DNA of 34,207 nucleotides from an uncultured Bacteroidales bacterium. GTDB lineage: Bacteria; Bacteroidota; Bacteroidia; Bacteroidales; UBA932. This document shows, piece after piece, positions 15,825 to 23,383 of the stretch. The notes beneath the pieces are model-generated. The model worked only from the letters and a program-made list of their open reading frames with translations. It did no database searches and had not been told where the DNA came from. Each line of letters starts with the position of its first letter. Position 1 is the first letter of the stretch. The position numbers and the translations under genes were made by a program. The DNA lies in NCBI GenBank assembly GCA_946415475.1, contig CAMKSQ010000016.1:1-34207 (forward strand), written 5' to 3'.

Positions 15825-17425
15825 GTTCCGACCCAGCTGATGTTTACGAAACCATTGCCGTCGTCTGTGGTACCGCCACCGAGAGTGCTTTTGTACGAGA
15901 AGCCATTTTCATGACCCCAACTGGACCCGCCGGCGCCGGCGTAAGTCTGGACTTGTCCATTCAGGCTGTAAAGTGCGATAAACCCTCCGCCGTGGCCGCC
16001 GGAACCGCCACGTTGATTTGGTTGATTGCCGTACCCTTTGTTGCCGGGACCGCCCAGTGAACCGCTGATTGTCAAATACGTGGTAGCCATTTTATAATCA
16101 TCCGAAATTTGATTATCACTGGCTCTGGTCCCTAAGGTGTAACTGCTGCCGCCGCCGGCTCCTGCCGTGCATGAATTGTAGGCAGCACCACCGCCACCTC
16201 CGGCTACCAGGATGAGGCCGCTTTTTGCCGTGGGACTGGACCACTCACCGGTAAACAGACTGTTGGTACTGGAAATCACGCCCAAATCGCTGGTGGCGAT
16301 ATAGGTAGCTCCGCCGCCACCTCCTCCGCCGGTATATCCATCCTGGTATCCGTTGCCACCGGCACCGCCGCCGTTCCAGCCGGCTGCCCCTCCTCCATCT
16401 GCCACGCGGCTGGCATTGCCGCCTGCGCCACCACAGTAGATAGAAAGCGTAGTCCCCTCCTCAAAATGATAGGTGATTTCACTTTTTCCTCCAATACCTC
16501 CGGCTTTCTGCTCTGTTCCGCCGCTCAGATTCTGATAAGCCTTGCCGCCTGCTGCGCCATAGGCCGTGATGTCGTACCAGCCCGTTCTGGGCACGGTGAA
16601 AGTCTGTCTGGCACCTGTGTATTCGAAACTCGCCATCCAAAACTCCAGACTAGTAGTGACAGTATAGAAATGGTTGGCTTCCAATGTTTTGTCAGTAAAC
16701 TCATTCAAATACTGATTCGTCCCGTCAGTGGCCCAGATGTGAACCGTATTGTCGGAAACGGGGAGCATCGCCACATAGATGGACCCGTCAGCGGGCGTAC
16801 GGTTGATAGTGTATTCGAGTAAGCCTACCGTTATGCGCAGTTTCGTGATATTGGCATTGAGGGGTGCATGCGTGTATATATCCTGAATAGTTTGAAATTT
16901 GCAGATGGCAAGCGGATTCTCCAGGGTGGCAGATTCGGGCAGTTTGCCGTCTTGGCTCAGGGTTCCCACACAACTGGCATAATCCATCGTGCTGGAAATC
17001 GTTTCCAGCGTACCATCCTGCTGATTGCAGAGCTTATCCATATCCGGGCTATTTGCCGTAGCGCCGGCAATAGCGGCCGGATAGATGTAGTTCAGGTATC
17101 CGCCGGGTTTGGGATTGGTAAGAGCCACGTCGAAGCCGGCGCTCTTCCCATCTGCCGATATGCAGGCTGCCCTCAGGGGGGCACTTTCCACCTTTACGAC
17201 TTCCTCACTGGTGTTCGTGTAGAAAACAGCGATTTTATCGTTGGGGGCGAAGGTTTTCACTCCGCCGTCAGTGAGGGCGCGGGTGGCAGGGTTACCAAAG
17301 CCGACGGTAGCAATCTGCATCACCACGTCATCGGCAGGAAGGACCTCTTTCTCCAAACGGGAGCAAGCGACCAGGCCTGTTCCCAGCAATGCAATAAGCG
17401 AAATATAATATACTGTAGTTTTCAT
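15812..17425 (-). CDS. Fimbrillin-like lipoprotein with ALK-type glycine-rich domain
   Basis: This is a 537-residue lipoprotein (signal MKTTVYYISLIALLGTGLVAC, Cys21). Residues ~22-250 form a fimbrillin/Mfa-like module very similar to that of the next gene upstream; shared blocks are TRALTDGGVKTFA, IAVFYTNTS, ATLENPLAICKF and TDKTLEANHFY. Residues ~255-537 are a glycine-rich domain: TGWYDITAYGAAGGKAY, then YTGGGGGGGATYIAT, LILVAGGGGGAAY and repeated GG-rich loops. This resembles the glycine-rich domain of ALK/LTK receptor tyrosine kinases and related bacterial glycine-rich surface domains. It is probably surface-exposed and adhesive or structural. The start is ATG 17425, 17 bp after the stop of the preceding operon gene. 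It is the last gene of the four-gene operon. Confidence 0.8.
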   Translation of the reverse strand: MKTTVYYISLIALLGTGLVACSRLEKEVLPADDVVMQIATVGFGNPATRALTDGGVKTFAPNDKIAVFYTNTSEEVVKVESAPLRAACISADGKSAGFDVALTNPKPGGYLNYIYPAAIAGATANSPDMDKLCNQQDGTLETISSTMDYASCVGTLSQDGKLPESATLENPLAICKFQTIQDIYTHAPLNANITKLRITVGLLEYTINRTPADGSIYVAMLPVSDNTVHIWATDGTNQYLNEFTDKTLEANHFYTVTTSLEFWMASFEYTGARQTFTVPRTGWYDITAYGAAGGKAYQNLSGGTEQKAGGIGGKSEITYHFEEGTTLSIYCGGAGGNASRVADGGGAAGWNGGGAGGNGYQDGYTGGGGGGGATYIATSDLGVISSTNSLFTGEWSSPTAKSGLILVAGGGGGAAYNSCTAGAGGGSSYTLGTRASDNQISDDYKMATTYLTISGSLGGPGNKGYGNQPNQRGGSGGHGGGFIALYSLNGQVQTYAGAGGSSWGHENGFSYKSTLGGGTTDDGNGFVNISWVGTYIK

Positions 17426-17442
17426 GGCCGATCGTTTTATGC

Positions 17443-19011
17443 TTAGTCCCAATTCAAGTTATCGGTTTCATAGTTGCTCAGTGCGCCCTGGCCGTCAGTA
17501 CCGATAGCCGTCCAGCCGGACGGAATGCCGTCCGCACCCGTTGTCCAGGCCGTCATTCCCGGCGCCTTGGTAAACGTGCCGGTGCTGGCGACATCGGATA
17601 GCCAATTAAAGGTGCAATTATTAGCCGAAATGTCGGTGGCCAGACAAGTGACACTGTTAAGGTTCTTGCAGCCCCAAAACATCCAATGGTAACAGTCATT
17701 AACTAACGTTGGCGCCGGCAGTACAGGGGCCGCAGTTAAACTAGAACACTTTTCAAACATCAGATGATAACAAGACCGAGTCAGCGTTGTGGCAGGCAAC
17801 AGCAGGGGCTTGTCGGGATCTGACAGCACATTGACATCCCCATGACGGTTGTTAAATAGCAGGCAGAAAGCATATTCTCCTGTCAGGCTTGTCAGCTGCG
17901 CAAAGGAACTTGCGTTAATCAGGCTCATGATATTGCCATACAGTTTGCAGTTCTTGGAGCAAGTGAAATGGCTAAAAGCCACATTACTTGAAGCATACCT
18001 TGCATTGGTACCCTTGAACTGCACTTTGTCGCCCACTTCGGCCAGGGAAATGGCCGTTCCGCTGGTGTAGGTGGCCCAGGGAGACCACGCTCCACCGGTG
18101 AAGCTTCGGTAAGAAACCGGATTGGAGGCCACAGCATTGATGCTGAAAGTCACGTTCGTCCCGGCCTGTGTGGCCTCGAAGGTCAGCGGGACTTCCTGCA
18201 TCGTCTGCAAAGGCATCATCACGGTGATGGGATAGAATTTGTTGGCTGCCAGTGTCTTGTCCGTGAAGGTTTTCTGGTAATAGACCGAGCTTTTCCGGAC
18301 AGTTACCGTGATGCTATTGTCGGCGACAGGCCGCATAGCCACATAGATAGGACCGGCAACGGGCGTCCAGTTGACGGTATAGGCATTGAACCCTTCCTGG
18401 ATACTCAACTCAGTGATACTGGCCGAAAGATCCGTATCCTCAATGGAATCCAGTAGGGTGAACTCGCAGATGGTAAGCTGGTTCTCCAAGGTGGCCGATG
18501 CCGGCAGTTCCGCCTTGGCCGTCAGCGTTCCCTCAAACCTGGCGTAGTCCAGATTGCGGGCAATCGATTCCAGTTTACCGTCCTGTACGCTGAGTGCATC
18601 CAGGTCCGGGGTCCCGGAGTTATCGGCCGCCATCGAGGCGGGATAGATATAAATTACGTCCGAGTTGGCCTTGGGATTGTATACTCCCACATAGAATGTG
18701 GCGCTTTTGCCTCCGGCAGAGATTTTGTCGGCCGTCAGGACCTCGCTCACGGCTTTCACGGTGTTGTCGCTGGTATTGGTATAAATAACGGCAATCTGGT
18801 CGCCCACGGCGAAGGTCTTCTCGCCGTCGGCCGTGAGAGCGCGGGTTTCACTCTGTTCAAAGCCAACAGTGGTGGAAAGCATCACCAAACCGTCCTGTGG
18901 GATGGGCGTGGGGTCTTCCGGGAGGACTTCCTCCTTGACGGAGCAAGCTGTCATCAACGTGCCCACCAGAACGAGGGCAGTGAAACTAAGATATTCAATG
19001 TTCTTTTTCAT
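17443..19011 (-). CDS. Fimbrillin-like lipoprotein with BspA-like C-terminal repeats
   Basis: This is a 522-residue lipoprotein (signal MKKNIEYLSFTALVLVGTLMTAC, Cys23). The N-terminal ~250 residues are a fimbrillin-like module homologous to that of the downstream gene (TRALTADGEKTFA, IAVIYTNTS, ATLENQLTICEF, TDKTLAANKFY). The C-terminal half has the Bacteroidota surface-protein pattern of BspA type: GNIMSLI, then CYHLMFEKCSSLTAAPVLPA, then CYHWMFWGCKNLN and the closing GIPSGWTAI. Such proteins are cell-surface adhesins. The start is ATG 19011, 20 bp after the upstream gene. Tandem position and shared N-terminus show duplication with exchange of the C-terminal domain. Confidence 0.8.
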   Translation of the reverse strand: MKKNIEYLSFTALVLVGTLMTACSVKEEVLPEDPTPIPQDGLVMLSTTVGFEQSETRALTADGEKTFAVGDQIAVIYTNTSDNTVKAVSEVLTADKISAGGKSATFYVGVYNPKANSDVIYIYPASMAADNSGTPDLDALSVQDGKLESIARNLDYARFEGTLTAKAELPASATLENQLTICEFTLLDSIEDTDLSASITELSIQEGFNAYTVNWTPVAGPIYVAMRPVADNSITVTVRKSSVYYQKTFTDKTLAANKFYPITVMMPLQTMQEVPLTFEATQAGTNVTFSINAVASNPVSYRSFTGGAWSPWATYTSGTAISLAEVGDKVQFKGTNARYASSNVAFSHFTCSKNCKLYGNIMSLINASSFAQLTSLTGEYAFCLLFNNRHGDVNVLSDPDKPLLLPATTLTRSCYHLMFEKCSSLTAAPVLPAPTLVNDCYHWMFWGCKNLNSVTCLATDISANNCTFNWLSDVASTGTFTKAPGMTAWTTGADGIPSGWTAIGTDGQGALSNYETDNLNWD

Positions 19012-19031
19012 TGCTTTTCGTATTAAGTGGG

Positions 19032-21119
19032 TTATTTCCAAGTTTGAGATCCTTCTTTGTCATAATCTTCCACACCGGCTCCGGCAGAGATCCTGATGAC
19101 AGGGCGGATGCTTAATCCAAAGGAGCGGATGGTTTGAGTGGTGTATTCAGCCGAGGAACTAAAGTAAAGTGCACGCCCCTGCTGCGCAACATTGTTCAGC
19201 GATGAGGCCCAATAATAGCCTTCGCTTCCTGCTCCGAAGTGCTCGGCATTGGCGCGCGCTCCAACCGCCGGAAGGAAAATGTAATTGGAGTTTCCGGCGG
19301 CCTTGCTGGAGAACTTCATGCCGCTGACCCCGGTACCGTTGTAATTGTCGATCCAACTTTGGTCGGTGCCATCGATCAATTCCACGAAATCGGCGTTGGT
19401 AGGCATCATCCATGGTTTACCCCAAATGACCGTCGCGGCATCATCCTCGGGCTCCAGTGTATCTTTTCCGTCACCCGGGGACTGATCATCTTTCGTGTAC
19501 TTGGTGAAAGTCTGCCCGTCGTGGGAAGGGTTCCAGATATAGTTGTCCCAATTGAATGAATGGTCTGAATAATCCGTGCTGCTGCTGTAGCCTGTGGTTT
19601 CGCCCCAGGCGAACATCTGGCCATATTGAGAAGCCTCTTCTGCGCCGATATTCATATTGGCCCATTTGGTGCCGCTGGGCAGGCCAAGATCCACGGCGAC
19701 GAGCTCTTTCCGGATATAAACCGGCCGGATGCTGATGCCAAGATAGCGCGCAACGCTGGTGGTATATGTAGAGCCTCCTTCATGCATATAGAGATACTGC
19801 GCATTGGCAACATTATCCCCCAGGGTTGAAGTCCAATAGTATCCGCTATGATCGCGTCCGGTTACTGTCGCGTCCATATATCCTCCAAAGGACAGGAATA
19901 TGTGTTTCGAGGCGTCCTCCTTACTGATGAACTTAACGCCGGCAATGGAGGAGGATTCGTAATTGGCAACCACTTGCTGGGTGGTCTGGTCAATCAGCTC
20001 GTCCATTTCATCTTTCGTGGGCATTCTCCACAATGCGCCCCATTTTGCCCACGCGGCATCGTCGAATTCCAGCATCAGTGTTTTGATATTGTCTTGGGAA
20101 TTATATCGGAAGAATTCCGTGCTGGACCCATTTTTTGACCACAGGTAATCGTTCCAAGAGAATGTATGACCGCTCATTACACCGTAGTCTTGGGTTTCCC
20201 CCCAGGCAAAGAACTGGCCGTAGGAAGGCACACCCCATGCTCCGAGATTCATATTTGCCCACCGGGTTCCGCTGGACAATCCCAGGCTGACAGCCTCCAG
20301 ACCGACAACCGCAGGAACACGCTTCCGGATATTGTATATCTTGTTGGCCGCCAGAGTGATGGACCCGCCGAAGGGAAGAGCCTTGCCCCCGACCTGCACC
20401 GTGGCATTATTCAATTCGGTTCCGGCAGGAACCACTGCCACAAACAGGACCATCACATCGGAACCGGACAAAGTGGCAGTAGTGCTCCCCGTCCGCATTG
20501 TGCCGGTGCCGGAATTAATATTAATGTCCAGGACGTCTCCCGCTTGGGTCGCATCCTCAAATGTCATGATGAAGTTAAGGAAAGTAGACTGCTGGGACAC
20601 GGTAAAAGACTTGGCTGCAAAGGTGGATGTGCCCGTAAAATGACTGTATTTCTGTACAGCCTCGGCCGTCGTGGCGGTAATAGCCGAAGTAGGGTACTCG
20701 GCGGAATCATAAGACATCGAAGTCATAGCGTCGGACGTGCTCTTGAGATATGCCTTCAATTCCAGGTCCGGAGCCGGTGAACCTTCCCCCGTATAAGTGA
20801 GATTACCCTCAAAGGTAGCATTGTTCTCTCCGACTCCGGTTTTCAGCGTCAGGGTTCCGCTGATGTTGGTGCCGGTAAGCACCAACTGGTCTCCCGTTTC
20901 AAAGATGTAATGTTTGTCACTGTCGAGGGTAGCACGGGTTGCGTCGGCGTCACTGACGGTGGCGCTGTAGAAGATCACAGTTCCCTCGTTGACCGCCGGC
21001 TTTTCTGTTTCCGACGGTTCCTCTGACGAGGCGGGCGCTTCTTCCCTCACACACGATGGTCCGAGAATGATGGCCATTGAAAGGGAAAACCATAGGAATA
21101 ATGTTCTCGTATTCATCAT
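19032..21119 (-). CDS. Fimbrillin-like lipoprotein with two FISUMP-type domains
   Basis: This is a 695-residue lipoprotein (signal MMNTRTLFLWFSLSMAIILGPSC, Cys23). Residues ~45-265 form a fimbrillin-like module (TRATLDSDKHYIFETGDQLVL, SITLAANKIYNI). Two tandem copies of the Fibrobacter succinogenes major paralogous (FISUMP) domain follow at ~275-467 and ~474-676. Each runs from V-LGL-SGT-WANMN via YGQ-FAWGET, W-MPT and GYYW to SIRPV. The domain is common in secreted Bacteroidota proteins and its role is unknown. The gene is second in the operon, 21 bp after the small-peptide gene. The start could be the first or second of two adjacent ATGs (21119, 21116). Confidence 0.82.
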   Translation of the reverse strand: MMNTRTLFLWFSLSMAIILGPSCVREEAPASSEEPSETEKPAVNEGTVIFYSATVSDADATRATLDSDKHYIFETGDQLVLTGTNISGTLTLKTGVGENNATFEGNLTYTGEGSPAPDLELKAYLKSTSDAMTSMSYDSAEYPTSAITATTAEAVQKYSHFTGTSTFAAKSFTVSQQSTFLNFIMTFEDATQAGDVLDININSGTGTMRTGSTTATLSGSDVMVLFVAVVPAGTELNNATVQVGGKALPFGGSITLAANKIYNIRKRVPAVVGLEAVSLGLSSGTRWANMNLGAWGVPSYGQFFAWGETQDYGVMSGHTFSWNDYLWSKNGSSTEFFRYNSQDNIKTLMLEFDDAAWAKWGALWRMPTKDEMDELIDQTTQQVVANYESSSIAGVKFISKEDASKHIFLSFGGYMDATVTGRDHSGYYWTSTLGDNVANAQYLYMHEGGSTYTTSVARYLGISIRPVYIRKELVAVDLGLPSGTKWANMNIGAEEASQYGQMFAWGETTGYSSSTDYSDHSFNWDNYIWNPSHDGQTFTKYTKDDQSPGDGKDTLEPEDDAATVIWGKPWMMPTNADFVELIDGTDQSWIDNYNGTGVSGMKFSSKAAGNSNYIFLPAVGARANAEHFGAGSEGYYWASSLNNVAQQGRALYFSSSAEYTTQTIRSFGLSIRPVIRISAGAGVEDYDKEGSQTWK

Positions 21120-21140
21120 ATTTTTTCGCTTTATTTCTCA

Positions 21141-21275
21141 CTAAGGCAATTCTACTTCCTCGGGATCTCTATAGAATCCGGCGCCGGGGTTGCTGGTCTG
21201 GATCAACATGCCCTGCTCCGGGGCAATGATTACCGTTTCCGATGCGGGTTGTTCATAGACCTTTTTCTGTTCCAT
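21141..21275 (-). CDS. Small leading peptide of the fimbrillin operon (44 aa)
   Basis: A 44-residue frame starts MEQKKVYEQPASETVIIAPE and ends in DPEEVELP. The pattern of a charged start with Y-P, a short hydrophobic strand, then a Gly/Asp/Glu-rich tail is that of the very small proteins that often precede surface lipoprotein genes in Bacteroidota; their function is not known. It has no signal peptide. The stop lies 21 bp before the next start, the same spacing as the other genes in this operon (20 and 17 bp), which supports a real gene. Confidence 0.65.
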   Translation of the reverse strand: MEQKKVYEQPASETVIIAPEQGMLIQTSNPGAGFYRDPEEVELP

Positions 21276-21279
21276 AATG

Positions 21280-21288
21280 CAAATGTTA
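21280..21288 (-). promoter_or_regulatory. Possible -7 box of the fimbrillin operon
   Basis: Minus-strand TAACATTTG is one base longer than the TAnnTTTG consensus and ends 4 bp before the ATG of the small peptide. It is weaker than other boxes in the window, as might be expected for a promoter that needs an activator. Confidence 0.35.
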
Positions 21289-21342
21289 AGTTTACGATTA
21301 TTCTTAATGATTTTGCAAGTTATGTTATAACTTTAATAACGC

Positions 21343-21405
21343 TGTTCTCATGGCGCACTAGATTGTACTCATGGCGCACAGATTTGTACTCACAACGCAT
21401 ACACC
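21343..21405. promoter_or_regulatory. Three 21-bp direct repeats, candidate AraC-regulator operator
   Basis: Repeats start at 21343, 21364 and 21385, an exact 21-bp step. Units 1 and 2 share CTCATGGCGCAC; unit 3 is diverged (TGTACTCACAACGCA) but keeps the TGTACTC block of unit 2. A 21-bp step is two helical turns, so protein copies would bind on one face of the DNA. The array lies between the fimbrillin operon promoter (about 55 bp away) and the promoter of the AraC-family gene (about 34 bp away). Confidence 0.7.
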
Positions 21406-21438
21406 CCCTCCAGAGTGGGGTTGTTCGCTTCTTTTTAG

Positions 21439-21446
21439 TATCTTTG
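21439..21446 (+). promoter_or_regulatory. -7 promoter box for the AraC-family gene
   Basis: TATCTTTG, a full match to TAnnTTTG, 21 bp before the ATG at 21468. Confidence 0.65.
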
Positions 21447-21467
21447 CCCATCTGTTTTTTGAGAAAA

Positions 21468-23144
21468 ATGAGAAGGTTTTTATACATTTTCCCCCTGTTT
21501 CTGGCGCTGGCCGCCTGCGAGCGGAAAGGGAGCATGACCCCGCTTCCGGCTTCGGATGCCGACAGCATCTACACCTACAGATACATCGCCATGCGCATGG
21601 TCCGGGAGCCAGAGCGCTGCCTGAGACTCTTGGACACAGCCCAGCTGAAGGGGACCATGTCGGCCGACAGCTGCAACATGATGCGCGGCTACGTGTACAA
21701 CACAGGGCTGCACGACAGGGAGAATGGCAAGCAATATATGCGCGCTGTGCTGGACCGCGAAGGGCTAGACCACCACAGCGACGTGTATCTGTCCACGCTG
21801 GACGCCTTCTGCTCGCTGTGCGTTACGGAGGGAAATACAGAGGAGGCGCTGAATGCGTCGCTGGAAGGAATAGGTCTGGCCCGCGATCGGGAGTTCCCCC
21901 GGCTGGAAGCGTCATTTTATGCGATGGCAGGATCGGCCATGGAGCTTCAGTGCCCGGGGTCAGGAGAGCAGTACATGCGGCAGGCCATCGGCATCATCAA
22001 GAACCTGGAGGATGCGGGAGCCAAACCCAAGGCATCTTATTATATGAGCCTGCTGGCCCAGCGTCTGGGAGAGCAGGGCAGATATGCCGATGCCGCCGAG
22101 GTGTGCCGCGAGCGTCTGGCCTACGTAGACGAGATGGAGAAGGCAGGAATCCACATGCCGCGGGGCTACTTCGACAACCAGCGGGGCGGCGCCTACTGCA
22201 TCCTGGCCTGCTGCGAGGCCGAACTGGGCCACTTGAAAGAAGCCCGGTGGGCTGCCCAGCAATATGAAAATACTCCGTATGCCCAAACACCTACGGGGCA
22301 GTTCAACATTCTTCGTTACTATGTGTTGGCTGGCGATAAGGACCGCGTGGAGCAACTGAGCAAACTCCAGGAAGAACGTCTGCTGCGACAGGGTGACTCC
22401 ATCAGCCCGCTCTACCGCACCCTGTTCCTTAACAAGGCCAACCTTTATAAGAATCTGGGCGACTATCGCCGTGCCTTGGAGGCCGCTATGCGCGCTTCCA
22501 TCCTGCAGGATAGCCTCACCGTCCGCGAGCGCGACAGCAAGGCGGCCGAGTACGAGATACGTTTTAAAACGCAGGAGGTCCAGTTGGCTCTCCAGAAGAA
22601 AGAGGCCAAAGAGCGGCTGCAATGGATTATGATTGCGGCTCTGGTCCTGATCCTTCTCATATCCGGCATCGCTCTTTGGCGTAATATCGTGGCCAAAAGA
22701 CAATTGAGGAAGGTCAACCACGATTTGTACGATACCATCCAGCAAATGTTGGAGCAGGAGAAGAAGGCCGAAGAAGCGCTGGAAGGGATTCCGGTATCGG
22801 CCCTTTCTGGCACACAGCAACTGTACCAGCGTATCGTGAAGCTGATGCAAGAGCAGAAGCCCTATACAGACAGCGCCATGAACCGCGATACGCTGGCGCA
22901 TATGATGGGCACCAACTACAATCTGGTGGCCGATGCTATCCGCGAATGTGCCGGTGGGCAGACCATCGGCAAATTCATCGACGACTGGCGCCTCCGGCAT
23001 GCGGCCGAGATGCTGGCCCATACCGACGAACCTATCGGCCTGATTGTGGAAATGAGCGGCTTCAAGAGCCGCAGTCACTTCAACACGCTCTTCCGCGAAC
23101 GCTTCAAACTGACGCCTTCGGAATACATCCGGCTCAAGAAGTAA
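21468..23144 (+). CDS. Membrane-anchored TPR/AraC-family transcription regulator
   Basis: The product has 558 residues. It begins with a lipoprotein-type signal (MRRFLYIFPLFLALAAC, Cys17), followed by a ~350-residue helical region of tetratricopeptide-like repeats, a membrane segment at ~384-403 (WIMIAALVLILLISGIAL), a coiled-coil-like linker (MLEQEKKAEEALEG) and an AraC-type double helix-turn-helix at ~470-558 (LAHMMGTNYNLVADAIREC, then GLIVEMSGFKSRSHFNTLFRERF, ending TPSEYIRL). The layout implies a periplasmic sensor coupled to a cytoplasmic DNA-binding domain. It is divergent from the surface-lipoprotein operon with the three 21-bp repeats between them, so it very likely controls that operon. 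I start at ATG 21468, after the promoter; the longer open frame reaches upstream of it. Confidence 0.85.
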   Translation: MRRFLYIFPLFLALAACERKGSMTPLPASDADSIYTYRYIAMRMVREPERCLRLLDTAQLKGTMSADSCNMMRGYVYNTGLHDRENGKQYMRAVLDREGLDHHSDVYLSTLDAFCSLCVTEGNTEEALNASLEGIGLARDREFPRLEASFYAMAGSAMELQCPGSGEQYMRQAIGIIKNLEDAGAKPKASYYMSLLAQRLGEQGRYADAAEVCRERLAYVDEMEKAGIHMPRGYFDNQRGGAYCILACCEAELGHLKEARWAAQQYENTPYAQTPTGQFNILRYYVLAGDKDRVEQLSKLQEERLLRQGDSISPLYRTLFLNKANLYKNLGDYRRALEAAMRASILQDSLTVRERDSKAAEYEIRFKTQEVQLALQKKEAKERLQWIMIAALVLILLISGIALWRNIVAKRQLRKVNHDLYDTIQQMLEQEKKAEEALEGIPVSALSGTQQLYQRIVKLMQEQKPYTDSAMNRDTLAHMMGTNYNLVADAIRECAGGQTIGKFIDDWRLRHAAEMLAHTDEPIGLIVEMSGFKSRSHFNTLFRERFKLTPSEYIRLKK

Positions 23145-23174
23145 TTATAGACTGCGGCTTCATCATCGAGCCGG

Positions 23175-23245
23175 ACCGCAATATTATTTCGGCTGGAGGC
23201 CTCGGGAGAGTACATGATTGGCCGTGAAGAAGCCAGCCGGATTAT
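23175..23245 (+). repeat. Truncated duplicate of the hipA-like fragment (island right flank)
   Basis: This 71-bp stretch matches 15633-15752 in the same orientation, starting ACCGCAATATTATTTCGG and ending GCCAGCCGGATTAT. It lacks 49 bp found in the left copy. The missing part is bounded in the left copy by a direct repeat (GGCTGGAGGC), so deletion by slippage or recombination between these short repeats explains the difference. The two copies flank the AraC gene and the lipoprotein operon. Confidence 0.75.
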
Positions 23246-23307
23246 GGGATGCTGGGAAAGCACACTCTTCCGTCCGGCTCCCGTCCTGCGGCTCCAAAAT
23301 GAAGCAG

Positions 23308-23327
23308 GTTATTTTTTAACATTTACT
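23308..23327 (-). repeat. 20-bp inverted repeat, right copy
   Basis: GTTATTTTTTAACATTTACT is the exact reverse complement of 15562-15581. It lies about 30 bp upstream of the -7 box of the peptidase gene, so it may also or instead be a promoter-linked element. Confidence 0.8.
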
Positions 23328-23355
23328 TAAAGGCCGAACTCTCATCGAATTTCAT

Positions 23356-23363
23356 TATATTTG
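23356..23363 (+). promoter_or_regulatory. -7 promoter box for the S46 peptidase
   Basis: TATATTTG, a match to TAnnTTTG, 20 bp before the ATG at 23384; the in-frame ATG-less upstream part of the frame is therefore not used. Confidence 0.6.
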
Positions 23364-23383
23364 TGCAAATAATTCTCATTTTC

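Noticed and set aside
19032..21119. Diversity-generating retroelement target
   Set aside because: The FISUMP domains end in SIRPV and might recall C-type-lectin-like variable proteins, but there is no reverse transcriptase and I saw no template repeat with adenine-specific changes.
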